DNA of 64,000 nt, taken from the NCBI RefSeq assembly GCF_013407955.1, contig NZ_JACCBU010000001.1, positions 6,200,001 through 6,264,000 of the forward strand. Direction: 5' to 3'. The position numbers were made by a program, and so were the translations under genes. Every line of letters starts with the position of its first letter. Within the stretch, counting starts at the first letter, position 1. Below, piece after piece: positions 26,864-34,246 of this stretch. Source of the stretch: Microlunatus parietis. Its GTDB lineage: Bacteria; Actinomycetota; Actinomycetes; Propionibacteriales; Propionibacteriaceae. Below the pieces are notes generated by a model. It saw only the letters and a program-made list of their open reading frames with translations. It had not been told where the DNA came from and ran no database searches.

Positions 26864-27232
26864 GTGCCAGACCGGCCGCTCTACCTGGTCGCCGGGCCTG
26901 ACCGCGGTGACGACCTGCTGAACTGGAGCCCGGACGAGGCGCTGCCGGAATTGACCCGCCGCGGCCGGACGCCGTTCACCATCAGCGAGGGGATCAGCTG
27001 GCTGTTGCAGCAGCCCGACAAACTGGAACCCAACCGCTGCTTCATGTGCATCGGCTCCCGGCTCACCAACGCCGGCGGCCGGCTCGACGCGCGGACGCCG
27101 GCGATCTGGATCAGCGGCGGCACCGGCCGGGACGGCAAGGATCGGAAGGACGCGCCCAAGGTCGGCTGGTGCTGGGCCGGCAACCGGCACACCTGGCTCG
27201 GCTTCGGCTCGACGACGGGCCGGATCGCCTGA
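26864..27232 (+). CDS. DUF5701-like protein, N-terminally truncated
   Basis: The 122 residues match the C-terminal half of DUF5701 proteins (PLYLVAGPDRGDDLLNWSPD, ELTRRGRTPFTISEGISW, APKVGWCWAGNRHTWLGF). The full family is about 200 residues; the missing N-terminal part would fall within the upstream amidase gene, so the gene looks cut at the 5' end. GTG 26864 is the first usable start, just after an unusually AT-rich stretch (26818-26856). An insert of about a dozen residues (GGRLDARTPAIW region and GRDGKDRKD) is unusual. Possibly non-functional. Confidence 0.65.
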   Translation: MPDRPLYLVAGPDRGDDLLNWSPDEALPELTRRGRTPFTISEGISWLLQQPDKLEPNRCFMCIGSRLTNAGGRLDARTPAIWISGGTGRDGKDRKDAPKVGWCWAGNRHTWLGFGSTTGRIA

Positions 27233-27270
27233 TGATCAGCCGGGGCCTCCGCTGATCCCGAAGGAGATGG

Positions 27271-28401
27271 TCACGGCAGCTCGGTCGGTTGCCGGAACGT
27301 CGTCCGGAGCTCCACGATCCGGCCCTCCCGGGCCGACGTCTCGACGGCGAGCATGATCTCCAGGGCGTGCCGGGCATGATCGGCACCGAGCTCGTTCGGG
27401 GCGCCGGACAGCACGATGTCGGCGAGATGGCCGACGATGACCGCCCGGCCCGTCGTTGCCGAGTTCGTGTCGGCGGCGAGCGGCCAGGACGGGTCGATCC
27501 AGCCGTCGACGCCGGGCAGCAGGTCGGTCTTGAACACCTCGAGCTCGGGGCCGCCCGGCACGCCGAGATTGATCACTCCCCGTCGGCCGAAGAGTTCCAG
27601 CCGCGGGCTGCGGCTGGCGTGCAGGTTGTAGCTCCCGTCGACCACCGCGTACGTCGAGCCGCCGAAATCCAACAGGAACAAGGTGTTGTCGTCGGCCGTG
27701 ACCTCGATCTCCAGCCCGGCGAACGGTCCGCCGCGGACCACCCGGACCGGGTCGGTGATCCCGGAGAACGCCACCACCCGCCGGGCCGGGCCGAGGATCC
27801 CGGTGATCTGGTGGATCCCGTACACGCCCATATCGAGCAGCGGTCCCGAGCCTCGCTGGTAGAACCAGGTCGGGTCGGTCGGCCAGCCGCCGGGGCCGCC
27901 GCCCGGTCCCTGGTGCGAACTGTGTACGCGGGCGAACGCGATCCGGCCGATCTCGCAGGCGGCGACCAACTCCCGGGCCCGCTTGATCGGCGTCCGGAGC
28001 AGGTCCGGCGGGGCGCTGACGATCACCAGGCCGCGGCTCTCGGCGAGCATGATCAACTCATCGGCCTCGGCCAGTGTGGCGGCGATCGGCTTCTCGGTGA
28101 CCAGGTGCAGGCCGTGTTCGAGGATCACCTTGGAGGTCGCGTAGTGCACCGGGATCGGGGTCAGGTTGACCACGGCGTCCAGGCCGCCGGCGCCGACCAG
28201 CTCCTCGACCGTCGCGTACACCCGCGGAATGCCGTACTGCTGGGCGACCGCGGCCGCCCGAGCATGATCGACATCGGCGAGGGCGACCACCTCGATGGTG
28301 TCCGCGTAGTGGTGCAGGTTGGGCAACACACCGTACGACGCGACGGCGATGCCGCCGGCCCCGAGAAGGCCCACCCGCAGCGGTCCGGTCGAATTGATCA
28401 T
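27271..28401 (-). CDS. Gfo/Idh/MocA family oxidoreductase
   Basis: NAD(P)-dependent sugar or polyol dehydrogenase-like protein of 376 residues. Rossmann motif LRVGLLGAGGIAVASYG at the N terminus, then VNLTPIPVHYATSKVILEHG and the catalytic-Lys segment HLVTEKPIAATLAEAD. The C-terminal domain includes PLLDMGVYGIHQITGILGP with the conserved His. ATG 28401 is selected because an AGGGAAGG site lies six bases before it on the minus strand. It faces a degraded homologue across 73 bases. The substrate is not predictable. Confidence 0.9.
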   Translation of the reverse strand: MINSTGPLRVGLLGAGGIAVASYGVLPNLHHYADTIEVVALADVDHARAAAVAQQYGIPRVYATVEELVGAGGLDAVVNLTPIPVHYATSKVILEHGLHLVTEKPIAATLAEADELIMLAESRGLVIVSAPPDLLRTPIKRARELVAACEIGRIAFARVHSSHQGPGGGPGGWPTDPTWFYQRGSGPLLDMGVYGIHQITGILGPARRVVAFSGITDPVRVVRGGPFAGLEIEVTADDNTLFLLDFGGSTYAVVDGSYNLHASRSPRLELFGRRGVINLGVPGGPELEVFKTDLLPGVDGWIDPSWPLAADTNSATTGRAVIVGHLADIVLSGAPNELGADHARHALEIMLAVETSAREGRIVELRTTFRQPTELP

Positions 28402-28474
28402 CGGCAACCTTCCCTCGTCGGACCCGCTCATTGTCGGCCGAGATCCGTGACAGGAGCCAGGCGGAGTCCGGAGA

Positions 28475-29515
28475 ATGGGCTCGGCAAGTGCGCGCGCGGT
28501 CGCTGCCGAAGCGGAGTCGCTGGACGTCGGGACCGACGTCACCGCCTACGACGACATCGCTGCCCTGGTACGGGATCCGCGGGTGCAGGCGGTCTGGGTG
28601 CTGACCCCGAACGACACCCGGGTCGAGGTGATCAACTCCATCTGCGCCGAGGTGGCGTCGGGGCGGGCCGAGCTGACCGGGATCGCGATCGAGAAGCCGC
28701 TCGGCCGCAACGTCGCCGAGGCCCGGGCGGTCGCCGAGGCGGTCGAGAAGGCCGGGCTGCTGCACGTACCTGGAGAACCAGGTCTACGCGCCGCGGCTGG
28801 TCCGGACCCGGGACCTGGTCTGGGCCAGGGGCGCCGGCCCGTCCGGCTCGCCCTACCTGGCCCGGTGCGCCGAGGAGCACTCCGGGCCGCACTCTGCCTG
28901 GTTCCGGGACTCCGAGGCGCAGGGCGCTGGTGCGCTGAACGACATGATGTGCCACTCGCTGGAGGCCGGCCGGTTCCTGCTCACGCCGCCCGGCACCGAC
29001 CCGGGCGACTGGCTGACCCCGGTCAGCGTGACCGCGACGATCGCGTCGCTGCGCTGGGGCCGTGATCATTACGCGTCGATCCTGGAGCAGCGATTCCCGG
29101 GCGTCCAGGACTACCGGGACACGCCGGCCGAGGACTACGCCAGCGCGACGTACACATTCCGCAACGGCGACGGCGAGCCGGTGATCGTCGAGGCCACCAC
29201 GTCGTGGAGCTTCACCGGGGCCGGCCTGCGGCTCTCGTACGAACTCCTCGGCCCGGAGTACTCGCTGAACACGCACTCGCTGAACGGCGACGCCGAGGTC
29301 TTCTTCTCCCGGGACCTGCCGCAGCAATCACCCGCGCCTTCGCCGCCGGCCGGCAGCCATTGGAGTCGCTCCGCAGTGGGGTCAGCGTGACCGAGCTGCT
29401 GATGGCCGCCTACTATGCCGCCGAGCACGCGGAGGTGGTCAGGTTCCCGATCGACCTGTCCGACTACGTGCCGGCGGTGGCCCGGCGGGCCTGGCGGCCG
29501 AGACGCGACTTTTGA
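28475..29515 (+). pseudogene. Gfo/Idh/MocA oxidoreductase pseudogene
   Basis: Three reading-frame pieces together resemble one Gfo/Idh/MocA protein. Piece 1 (28475 to about 28765) gives TDVTAYDDIAALVRDPRVQA and GIAIEKPLGRN but lacks the N-terminal GxGxxG. At about 28765 (CTGCTGCACG/TACCTGG) the frame shifts and continues as YLENQVYAPRL, ALNDMMCHSLEAGRFLL and VIVEATTSWSF. Near 29325 a second break, with loss of perhaps 40-50 residues, leads to ITRAFAAGRQPLESLRSGVS and the stop at 29513-29515. N-terminal truncation, frameshift and internal deletion indicate decay rather than one sequencing error. Confidence 0.82.
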
Positions 29516-29532
29516 ACGGACCGGGGCCCGGT

Positions 29533-29562
29533 TTGACCCCCTTCCCGCTGGCCGAGTATCTT
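29533..29562 (+). promoter_or_regulatory. promoter of rplU-rpmA
   Basis: TTGACC (29533-29538) and TATCTT (29557-29562) with an 18-base spacer. The resulting leader of about 100 bases before rplU is GC-rich with room for structure (for example around CCGCATGCGG at 29581-29590); an L21-type autoregulatory leader is possible but not shown. Confidence 0.5.
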
Positions 29563-29669
29563 TGACCCTCGGTGCGCTCCCCGCATGCGGTGGGTTGTGC
29601 CCGCTCGGCATCGGCGGCCCGGAACCCCGGCGCCATCCAGTCAAGGCTTCGACGAGAGTAGGTTCAGGC

Positions 29670-29978
29670 GTGTACGCGATCGTGCGCAGTGGCGGCCGCC
29701 AGCACAAGGTAGCTGTTGGCGACGTCCTCGAAATCGACCGGATCAGCGATGAGGCCGGCGCCAGCGTGCAGCTGCAGCCCCTCCTGCTGGTCGACGGCGA
29801 GTCCGTGACGTCGGACAAGGCAGCCCTGGAGGCGGCTTCCGTCACCGCAGAGGTGCTGGACCAGACCAAGGGTCCGAAGATCCGCATCCTGAAGTTCAAG
29901 AACAAGACCGGGTACCGCAAGCGCCAGGGCCACCGGCAGCGGTACACCAAGGTCAAGGTCACCGGTATCGAGAGCTGA
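29670..29978 (+). CDS. rplU: 50S ribosomal protein L21
   Basis: A 102-residue large-subunit protein: VYAIVRSGGRQHKVAVGDVL at the N terminus and the family signature GPKIRILKFKNKTGYRKRQG followed by HRQRYTKVKVTGI. GTG 29670 is the start. Adjacent rpmA and obg give the conserved rplU-rpmA-obg order. Confidence 0.98.
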   Translation: MYAIVRSGGRQHKVAVGDVLEIDRISDEAGASVQLQPLLLVDGESVTSDKAALEAASVTAEVLDQTKGPKIRILKFKNKTGYRKRQGHRQRYTKVKVTGIES

Positions 29979-29987
29979 GGTAGAGAC

Positions 29988-30254
29988 ATGGCACACAAGA
30001 AGGGCGCATCCTCGACCCGCAACGGTCGCGACTCCAACGCCCAGCGCCTCGGCGTGAAGCGGTTCGGCGGCCAGCTCGTCGGCGCCGGCGAGATCATCGT
30101 GCGGCAGCGCGGCACCCACTTCCACCCGGGCGACGGCGTCGGCCGGGGTGGCGACGACACCCTGTTCGCGCTGGTCCCGGGGACGGTGCAGTTCGGCACC
30201 CGTCGCGGCCGCCGCGTGATCAACATTGCTCCGGCCGAGAAGGTCTCGGCCTGA
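29988..30254 (+). CDS. rpmA: 50S ribosomal protein L27
   Basis: An 88-residue ribosomal protein with the MAHKKGASSTRNGRDSNAQR N terminus that reaches the peptidyl-transferase centre, and GTHFHPGDGVGRGGDDTLFA. It begins nine bases after rplU. No N-terminal extension of the cleaved type is present. A strong terminator follows. Confidence 0.98.
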   Translation: MAHKKGASSTRNGRDSNAQRLGVKRFGGQLVGAGEIIVRQRGTHFHPGDGVGRGGDDTLFALVPGTVQFGTRRGRRVINIAPAEKVSA

Positions 30255-30280
30255 CCGGCGCCTCAGCGCGCCAACCACGA

Positions 30281-30322
30281 GGGTGGCCGGGGACCAGACT
30301 CCCCGAGCCACCCTTTCGTTTT
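30281..30322 (+). terminator. intrinsic terminator between rpmA and obg
   Basis: GGGTGGC (30281-30287) plus CGGGGA pairs with TCCCCG plus GCCACCC (30307-30313), with a single-base bulge and a six-base loop, followed by TTTCGTTTT. A canonical rho-independent terminator, rare in this window, placed inside a conserved gene order, so obg-proB would need read-through or their own promoter. Confidence 0.85.
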
Positions 30323-30355
30323 GCCGACCACGAGCCGGCGTGAAAGGGACCTGAC

Positions 30356-31789
30356 ATGGCGATTCCGAGTTTCGTCGACAGGGTCACCCTGCACGTGTAC
30401 GGAGGCAAGGGCGGCAACGGCTGCGCCTCGGTCCACCGGGAGAAGTTCAAGCCGCTCGGCGGGCCGGACGGGGGCAACGGCGGCGACGGCGGCTCGATCA
30501 TCCTGCGGGTCGACTCCAGCCTGACCACCCTGGTCGACTACTACCGCGAATCGCACCGGCGGGCCCGCAACGGGGTGCCCGGCCGGGGCGACCACGCCAA
30601 CGGCGCGACCGGCGACGACGTCGTGCTCGCCGTCCCGCGCGGCACCGTGGTCAGCGACGCCGACTCCGGCGAACTGCTGGCCGACCTGACCCGGGACGGC
30701 GCCGAACTGGTCGTCGCCCAGGGCGGCCGCGGCGGCCTCGGCAATGCCGCGCTGGCCTCGGCGGCCCGCAAGGCGCCCGGGTTCGCGCTGCTCGGCGAGG
30801 AGGGCGAGACCCGGCGGATCACGCTCGAACTGAAGCTGGTCGCCGACATCGGGCTGGTCGGGTATCCGAGCGCCGGCAAGTCGTCGCTGATCGCGGCGAT
30901 CTCGCGGGCCCGGCCGAAGATCGCCGACTACCCGTTCACCACGCTGGTGCCGAACCTGGGCGTGGTGGTGGCCGGCGACGTGACGTACACCGTGGCCGAC
31001 GTGCCGGGCCTGATCGAGGGGGCCAGCGAGGGCCGCGGGCTGGGACTGGAGTTCCTTCGGCACATCGAGCGCTGCGCGGCGATCGTGCACGTGATCGACT
31101 GCGCGACCTTCGAGCCGGGCCGCGACCCGCTGACCGACCTGGACGTGATCGAGGCCGAGCTGGAGGCGCACGGTGGGCTGGCCGACCGGCCCCGGATGGT
31201 CGCGCTGAACAAGATCGACATCCCCGACGCCGCCGAGTTGGCCGACCTGGTCACAGCCGATCTGGAGGCGCGGGGGCTGCGGGTGTTCCGGGTCTCCACC
31301 AAGAACGGCGAGGGGTTGCGCGAGCTGACGTACGCGATGGCGGAACTGGCCGCGCTGCGCGCCGCCGAACCCGAGCCGGAGCCGGCCCGGCCGGTGCTGC
31401 GGCCCCGGCCGGTCGGCGGGGTGCCGGACTTCACGGTGGTCCGCGAGGGCGAGCTGTGGCGGGTCCGCGGCGAGAAGCCGGAGCGCTGGGTGCGGCAGAC
31501 CGACTTCAGCAACGCGGAGGCGGTCGGCTATCTGGCCGACCGACTGAACCGGGTCGGGATCGAGACCAAGCTGCTGGAGCTCGGCGCCGAGCCGGGTGAC
31601 GGGGTCGCGATCGGCGGCGACGACGCGGTGGTGTTCGACTTCGCGCCGCAGATCGACGTCGGGGCCGAGATACTCGGCCGGCGCGGCGAGGACAACCGGT
31701 TCGTCGAGGAGCGGCCGGCGGCCCAGCGGCGGCGGGCCAAGGACGAGGCGTACCACCAGGCCCGGGCCGAGGAGGAGAACTCGGAATGA
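30356..31789 (+). CDS. obgE: GTPase ObgE/CgtA
   Basis: Ribosome-associated GTPase of 477 residues. Gly-rich Obg fold (about 1-158: FVDRVTLHVYGGKGGNGCAS, GPDGGNGGDGGSIIL). G1 is GYPSAGKSS, G3 DVPGLIEGASEGRG, G4 NKID. The C-terminal OCT domain contains GELWRVRGEKPERWVRQTDF. GAAAGGGA at 30342-30349 precedes ATG 30356. Its stop overlaps the proB start by four bases. Involved in 50S assembly and stress control. Confidence 0.98.
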   Translation: MAIPSFVDRVTLHVYGGKGGNGCASVHREKFKPLGGPDGGNGGDGGSIILRVDSSLTTLVDYYRESHRRARNGVPGRGDHANGATGDDVVLAVPRGTVVSDADSGELLADLTRDGAELVVAQGGRGGLGNAALASAARKAPGFALLGEEGETRRITLELKLVADIGLVGYPSAGKSSLIAAISRARPKIADYPFTTLVPNLGVVVAGDVTYTVADVPGLIEGASEGRGLGLEFLRHIERCAAIVHVIDCATFEPGRDPLTDLDVIEAELEAHGGLADRPRMVALNKIDIPDAAELADLVTADLEARGLRVFRVSTKNGEGLRELTYAMAELAALRAAEPEPEPARPVLRPRPVGGVPDFTVVREGELWRVRGEKPERWVRQTDFSNAEAVGYLADRLNRVGIETKLLELGAEPGDGVAIGGDDAVVFDFAPQIDVGAEILGRRGEDNRFVEERPAAQRRRAKDEAYHQARAEEENSE

Positions 31790-32904
31790 GCGACGGGCAG
31801 CGCCAGGGGGTGGCGGAGGCCCGGCGGGTGGTGGTGAAGGTCGGATCGTCCTCGTTGACGACCGCGATCGGCGGCATCGACCCGGAGCGGGTACGGGAGC
31901 TGGTGGACGATCTGGCCGGCGTCCGGCTGGCCGGCCGCGAGGTGGTGCTGGTCTCGTCCGGCGCGATCGCCGCCGGGTTGGCGCCGCTGGCCCTGAAGAC
32001 GCGGCCGCGGGACCTGGCCACCCAGCAGGCGGCCGCTTCGGTCGGCCAGGGACTGCTGATGGGGCACTACACCGCGATGTTCGCCGATCACGACCTCGGC
32101 GTCGGGCAGGTGTTGCTCACCGTCGGCGACGTGACCCGGCGCGGCAACTACCACAACGCGTACCGCACCCTGGGCCGGCTGCTGGAGCTCGGCATCGTGC
32201 CGATCGTCAACGAGAACGACACCGTCGCCACCCACGAGATCCGATTCGGCGACAACGACCGGCTGGCCGCCCTGGTCGCGCACCTGGTGCACGCCGACGC
32301 CCTGATCCTGCTCAGCGACGTCGACGCGCTCTACAGTTCCAGCCCGTCCAAGCCCGGCGCCCGGCGGATCGACGAGGTCCGTTCCGACGATGATCTTGAG
32401 GGCGTCGACATCTCCGCGCGCGGCAGCCGGATCGGCACCGGCGGCATGATCACCAAGGTCGAGGCGGCCCGGATCGCCACCTCCGCAGGGATTCCGACCG
32501 TCCTGGCCAGCGCCGACCGGGCCGAGGCGGCCCTGGCGGGGGAGCCGGTCGGCACCCTGTTCCACCCGACCGGGAAGCGCCGCCCGACCCGGCTGCTCTG
32601 GCTGAAGCACGCCAGCGCCGCCCGCGGCGAGTTGATCTTGGACGCCGGCGCGGTCCGGGCTGTGGTCGAGCGCAAGGCCTCGCTGCTCCCGGCCGGCGTG
32701 ACCGGCATCAACGGAGCCTTTACCGTCGGCGAGCCGGTCGACCTGGTCGCCCCCGACGGCTCTGTGATCGGCCGAGGCCTGGTCAACTACGACTCCGACG
32801 AACTCCCCGGCCTGCTCGGCCGCAACACCGCGGACCTCGCCGCCGAACGAGGCCCCGGCTACGACCGAACCGTCGTCCACCGAGATGCCCTCGTCCTGCT
32901 CTGA
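31786..32904 (+). CDS. proB: glutamate 5-kinase
   Basis: First enzyme of proline synthesis, 372 residues: ATP-dependent phosphorylation of glutamate. The N-terminal amino-acid kinase domain has VVVKVGSSSLT, LVSSGAIAAGL, PIVNENDTVATHEIRFGDND and GTGGMITKVEAARIA. The C-terminal PUA domain starts near residue 280 (RGELILDAGAVRAVVERKAS). Translationally coupled to obgE. Ends 41 bases before the left inverted repeat of the next element. Confidence 0.97.
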   Translation: MSDGQRQGVAEARRVVVKVGSSSLTTAIGGIDPERVRELVDDLAGVRLAGREVVLVSSGAIAAGLAPLALKTRPRDLATQQAAASVGQGLLMGHYTAMFADHDLGVGQVLLTVGDVTRRGNYHNAYRTLGRLLELGIVPIVNENDTVATHEIRFGDNDRLAALVAHLVHADALILLSDVDALYSSSPSKPGARRIDEVRSDDDLEGVDISARGSRIGTGGMITKVEAARIATSAGIPTVLASADRAEAALAGEPVGTLFHPTGKRRPTRLLWLKHASAARGELILDAGAVRAVVERKASLLPAGVTGINGAFTVGEPVDLVAPDGSVIGRGLVNYDSDELPGLLGRNTADLAAERGPGYDRTVVHRDALVLL

Positions 32905-32945
32905 CGGCCGCTGAAGGCGCGGCTCGACTCGCCGGCGGGCCCGTC

Positions 32946-33023
32946 AGTTTTTCACGTAACGTGAAAAACTGGCGCTATACCAGAGAAGCTTCTCGGGTAT
33001 GGCGACAGGAAACCTGGTGAAGT
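32946..33023. repeat. left 78-bp inverted repeat
   Basis: Inverse of 34115-34192 with three mismatches. It contains two nested palindromes: AGTTTTTCACGT-A-ACGTGAAAAACT (32946-32970) and an imperfect one centred on GAGAAGCTTCTC (32983-32994) flanked by TACC and GGTA. Confidence 0.9.
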
Positions 33024-33031
33024 TGGCAGCG

Positions 33032-34012
33032 TCAGGACGCCAACGGGCTGCGGACGTAGAGTCGGCGGGATTGCCGGAGGTCCTCGCGGAGCTTGGCCAT
33101 GGTGTGGTGAACCCGGGCTCGCATCAGGTCGGACCAGACGAATCGACTCATCCCACGGCCGGTGCGCCGGATGTCGTCTTCGCGGCGCTTCTCCCGGAAC
33201 ACCGCGTCTGCCGGTGACTCACCCGGCCTCAGGAACCGCTGGTACTTGGACCTGCCGTCATACTCGGCCACATGCCGATCCTCATCCCAGGCGAAGTCCA
33301 CGATGCCGACTTCATAGCCGGACTCGTTGAGGATCGAGACCTGTAGTTCGGGCATGGGAATGTGGTGCCGGTAGAACTGCACTCGTGCGTACGATTCCCC
33401 GCCGTTGGCCGCCCGACCGTCGGCGAGCGAGAGCGCCGTCCGGGCTGCACGAACTCTCGGAAGGTGCGCCGACTCGGCGGAAAGCTCCTGCAAACGCGCG
33501 AGAACGCCAGGCTCGATCCGGAGCGCCGAGTCCATGGTGATCACGCCGCCCTCAAGGCTGGAGGTTCGAGCGACGTCCCACGCGGTCCGCGCAAGGCTGG
33601 TGATCAGGAGTCCGTCGCGGTGGACCAGATCCAGCTCTCGATCGATCGCCATGACGTGGTGCTTGACTCCGGCGAGCGTGCGCACGGACACACTGTCGAG
33701 TCGGAGCAGATGAACGACGTCCAGGTCGGACCGCAGAAGTTCGACGCCGTAGCTGGCCGCGGCACTTGGCCCGCAGACCGCCACCTGTCCCCGTTGGATG
33801 GCAACGACGGCTCGAGCCAACAGCGCGTGCCGGCCCAGATCGTCGAGGCCTTCATGGATATCGGCCGGCACGAACAGTCCGTGGCGAATTCGTACCAGCT
33901 GCCTTTCGCGGACGGCTCTCGCAAGATCCCGATCCGTCATTCCACAGTCAAGTGCCTGGCCTCGAGTGATGAATCCACCATTCGCGTCGACCGCGCCTTC
34001 CATGCTCGTCAT
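33032..34012 (-). CDS. AbiEi-type antitoxin-domain protein with DUF559/Vsr-like nuclease domain
   Basis: About 326 residues from ATG 34012 (GTG 34090 would add 26 residues; the start is uncertain). The N-terminal AbiEi winged helix reads GGFITRGQALDCGMTDRDLA and LVRIRHGLFVPADIHEG. The middle has the usual LLITSLARTAWDVAR. The C-terminal part fits the PD-(D/E)xK DUF559/Vsr group: NGGESYARVQFYRHHIPMPE, VGIVDFAWDED, HVAEYDGRSKYQRF, then EKRREDDIR. Glu, Asp, Glu-x-Asp and Lys are all present, so nuclease activity is plausible. No AbiEii toxin lies alongside. It is bracketed by 78-bp inverted repeats. Confidence 0.82.
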   Translation of the reverse strand: MTSMEGAVDANGGFITRGQALDCGMTDRDLARAVRERQLVRIRHGLFVPADIHEGLDDLGRHALLARAVVAIQRGQVAVCGPSAAASYGVELLRSDLDVVHLLRLDSVSVRTLAGVKHHVMAIDRELDLVHRDGLLITSLARTAWDVARTSSLEGGVITMDSALRIEPGVLARLQELSAESAHLPRVRAARTALSLADGRAANGGESYARVQFYRHHIPMPELQVSILNESGYEVGIVDFAWDEDRHVAEYDGRSKYQRFLRPGESPADAVFREKRREDDIRRTGRGMSRFVWSDLMRARVHHTMAKLREDLRQSRRLYVRSPLAS

Positions 34013-34114
34013 GGCCCGGATCGTGGCACGACAATCGATCCCGAACCACGCGTACAGAAATTCTGTGGATGACGAAAATTCCTGCTTCACGCCTGTGGAA
34101 AAGTGCAGCCGGGC

Positions 34115-34192
34115 ACTTCACCAGGTTTCCTGTCGCTTTACCCGAGAAGCTTCTCTGGTATAGCGACAGTTTTTCACGTTACGTGAAAAACT
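34115..34192. repeat. right 78-bp inverted repeat
   Basis: Inverse copy of 32946-33023. Differences are at one position beside the first palindrome and two adjacent positions beside the second. The palindrome AGTTTTTCACGT-T-ACGTGAAAAACT occupies 34168-34192. Confidence 0.9.
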
Positions 34193-34246
34193 ACGCGACT
34201 GGTGGGGCTGGTGGGGCTGGTGGGGCGAGGGGCAGGTGGTGCGGGG

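Larger units (their letters stand above)
32946..34192. mobile_element. inverted-repeat-bracketed cassette carrying one AbiEi/DUF559-type gene
   Basis: A 1247-bp unit whose 78-bp ends are inverted copies of each other with 75 of 78 positions identical. One gene fills the inside: it ends nine bases from the left repeat. No transposase or integrase is present and no obvious target-site duplication flanks the repeats (GTC on the left, ACG on the right). It sits between proB and the epimerase-kinase fusion. Interpretation as a mobile or selfish unit is inference. Confidence 0.6.

Noticed and set aside
32946..34192. Calling the inverted-repeat unit a classical insertion sequence
   Set aside because: There is no transposase and no clear target duplication; the only gene is AbiEi/DUF559-like.
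33032..34246. An AbiEii toxin partner for the AbiEi-type protein
   Set aside because: No nucleotidyltransferase-like ORF lies on either side; the neighbours are proB and the epimerase-kinase fusion.
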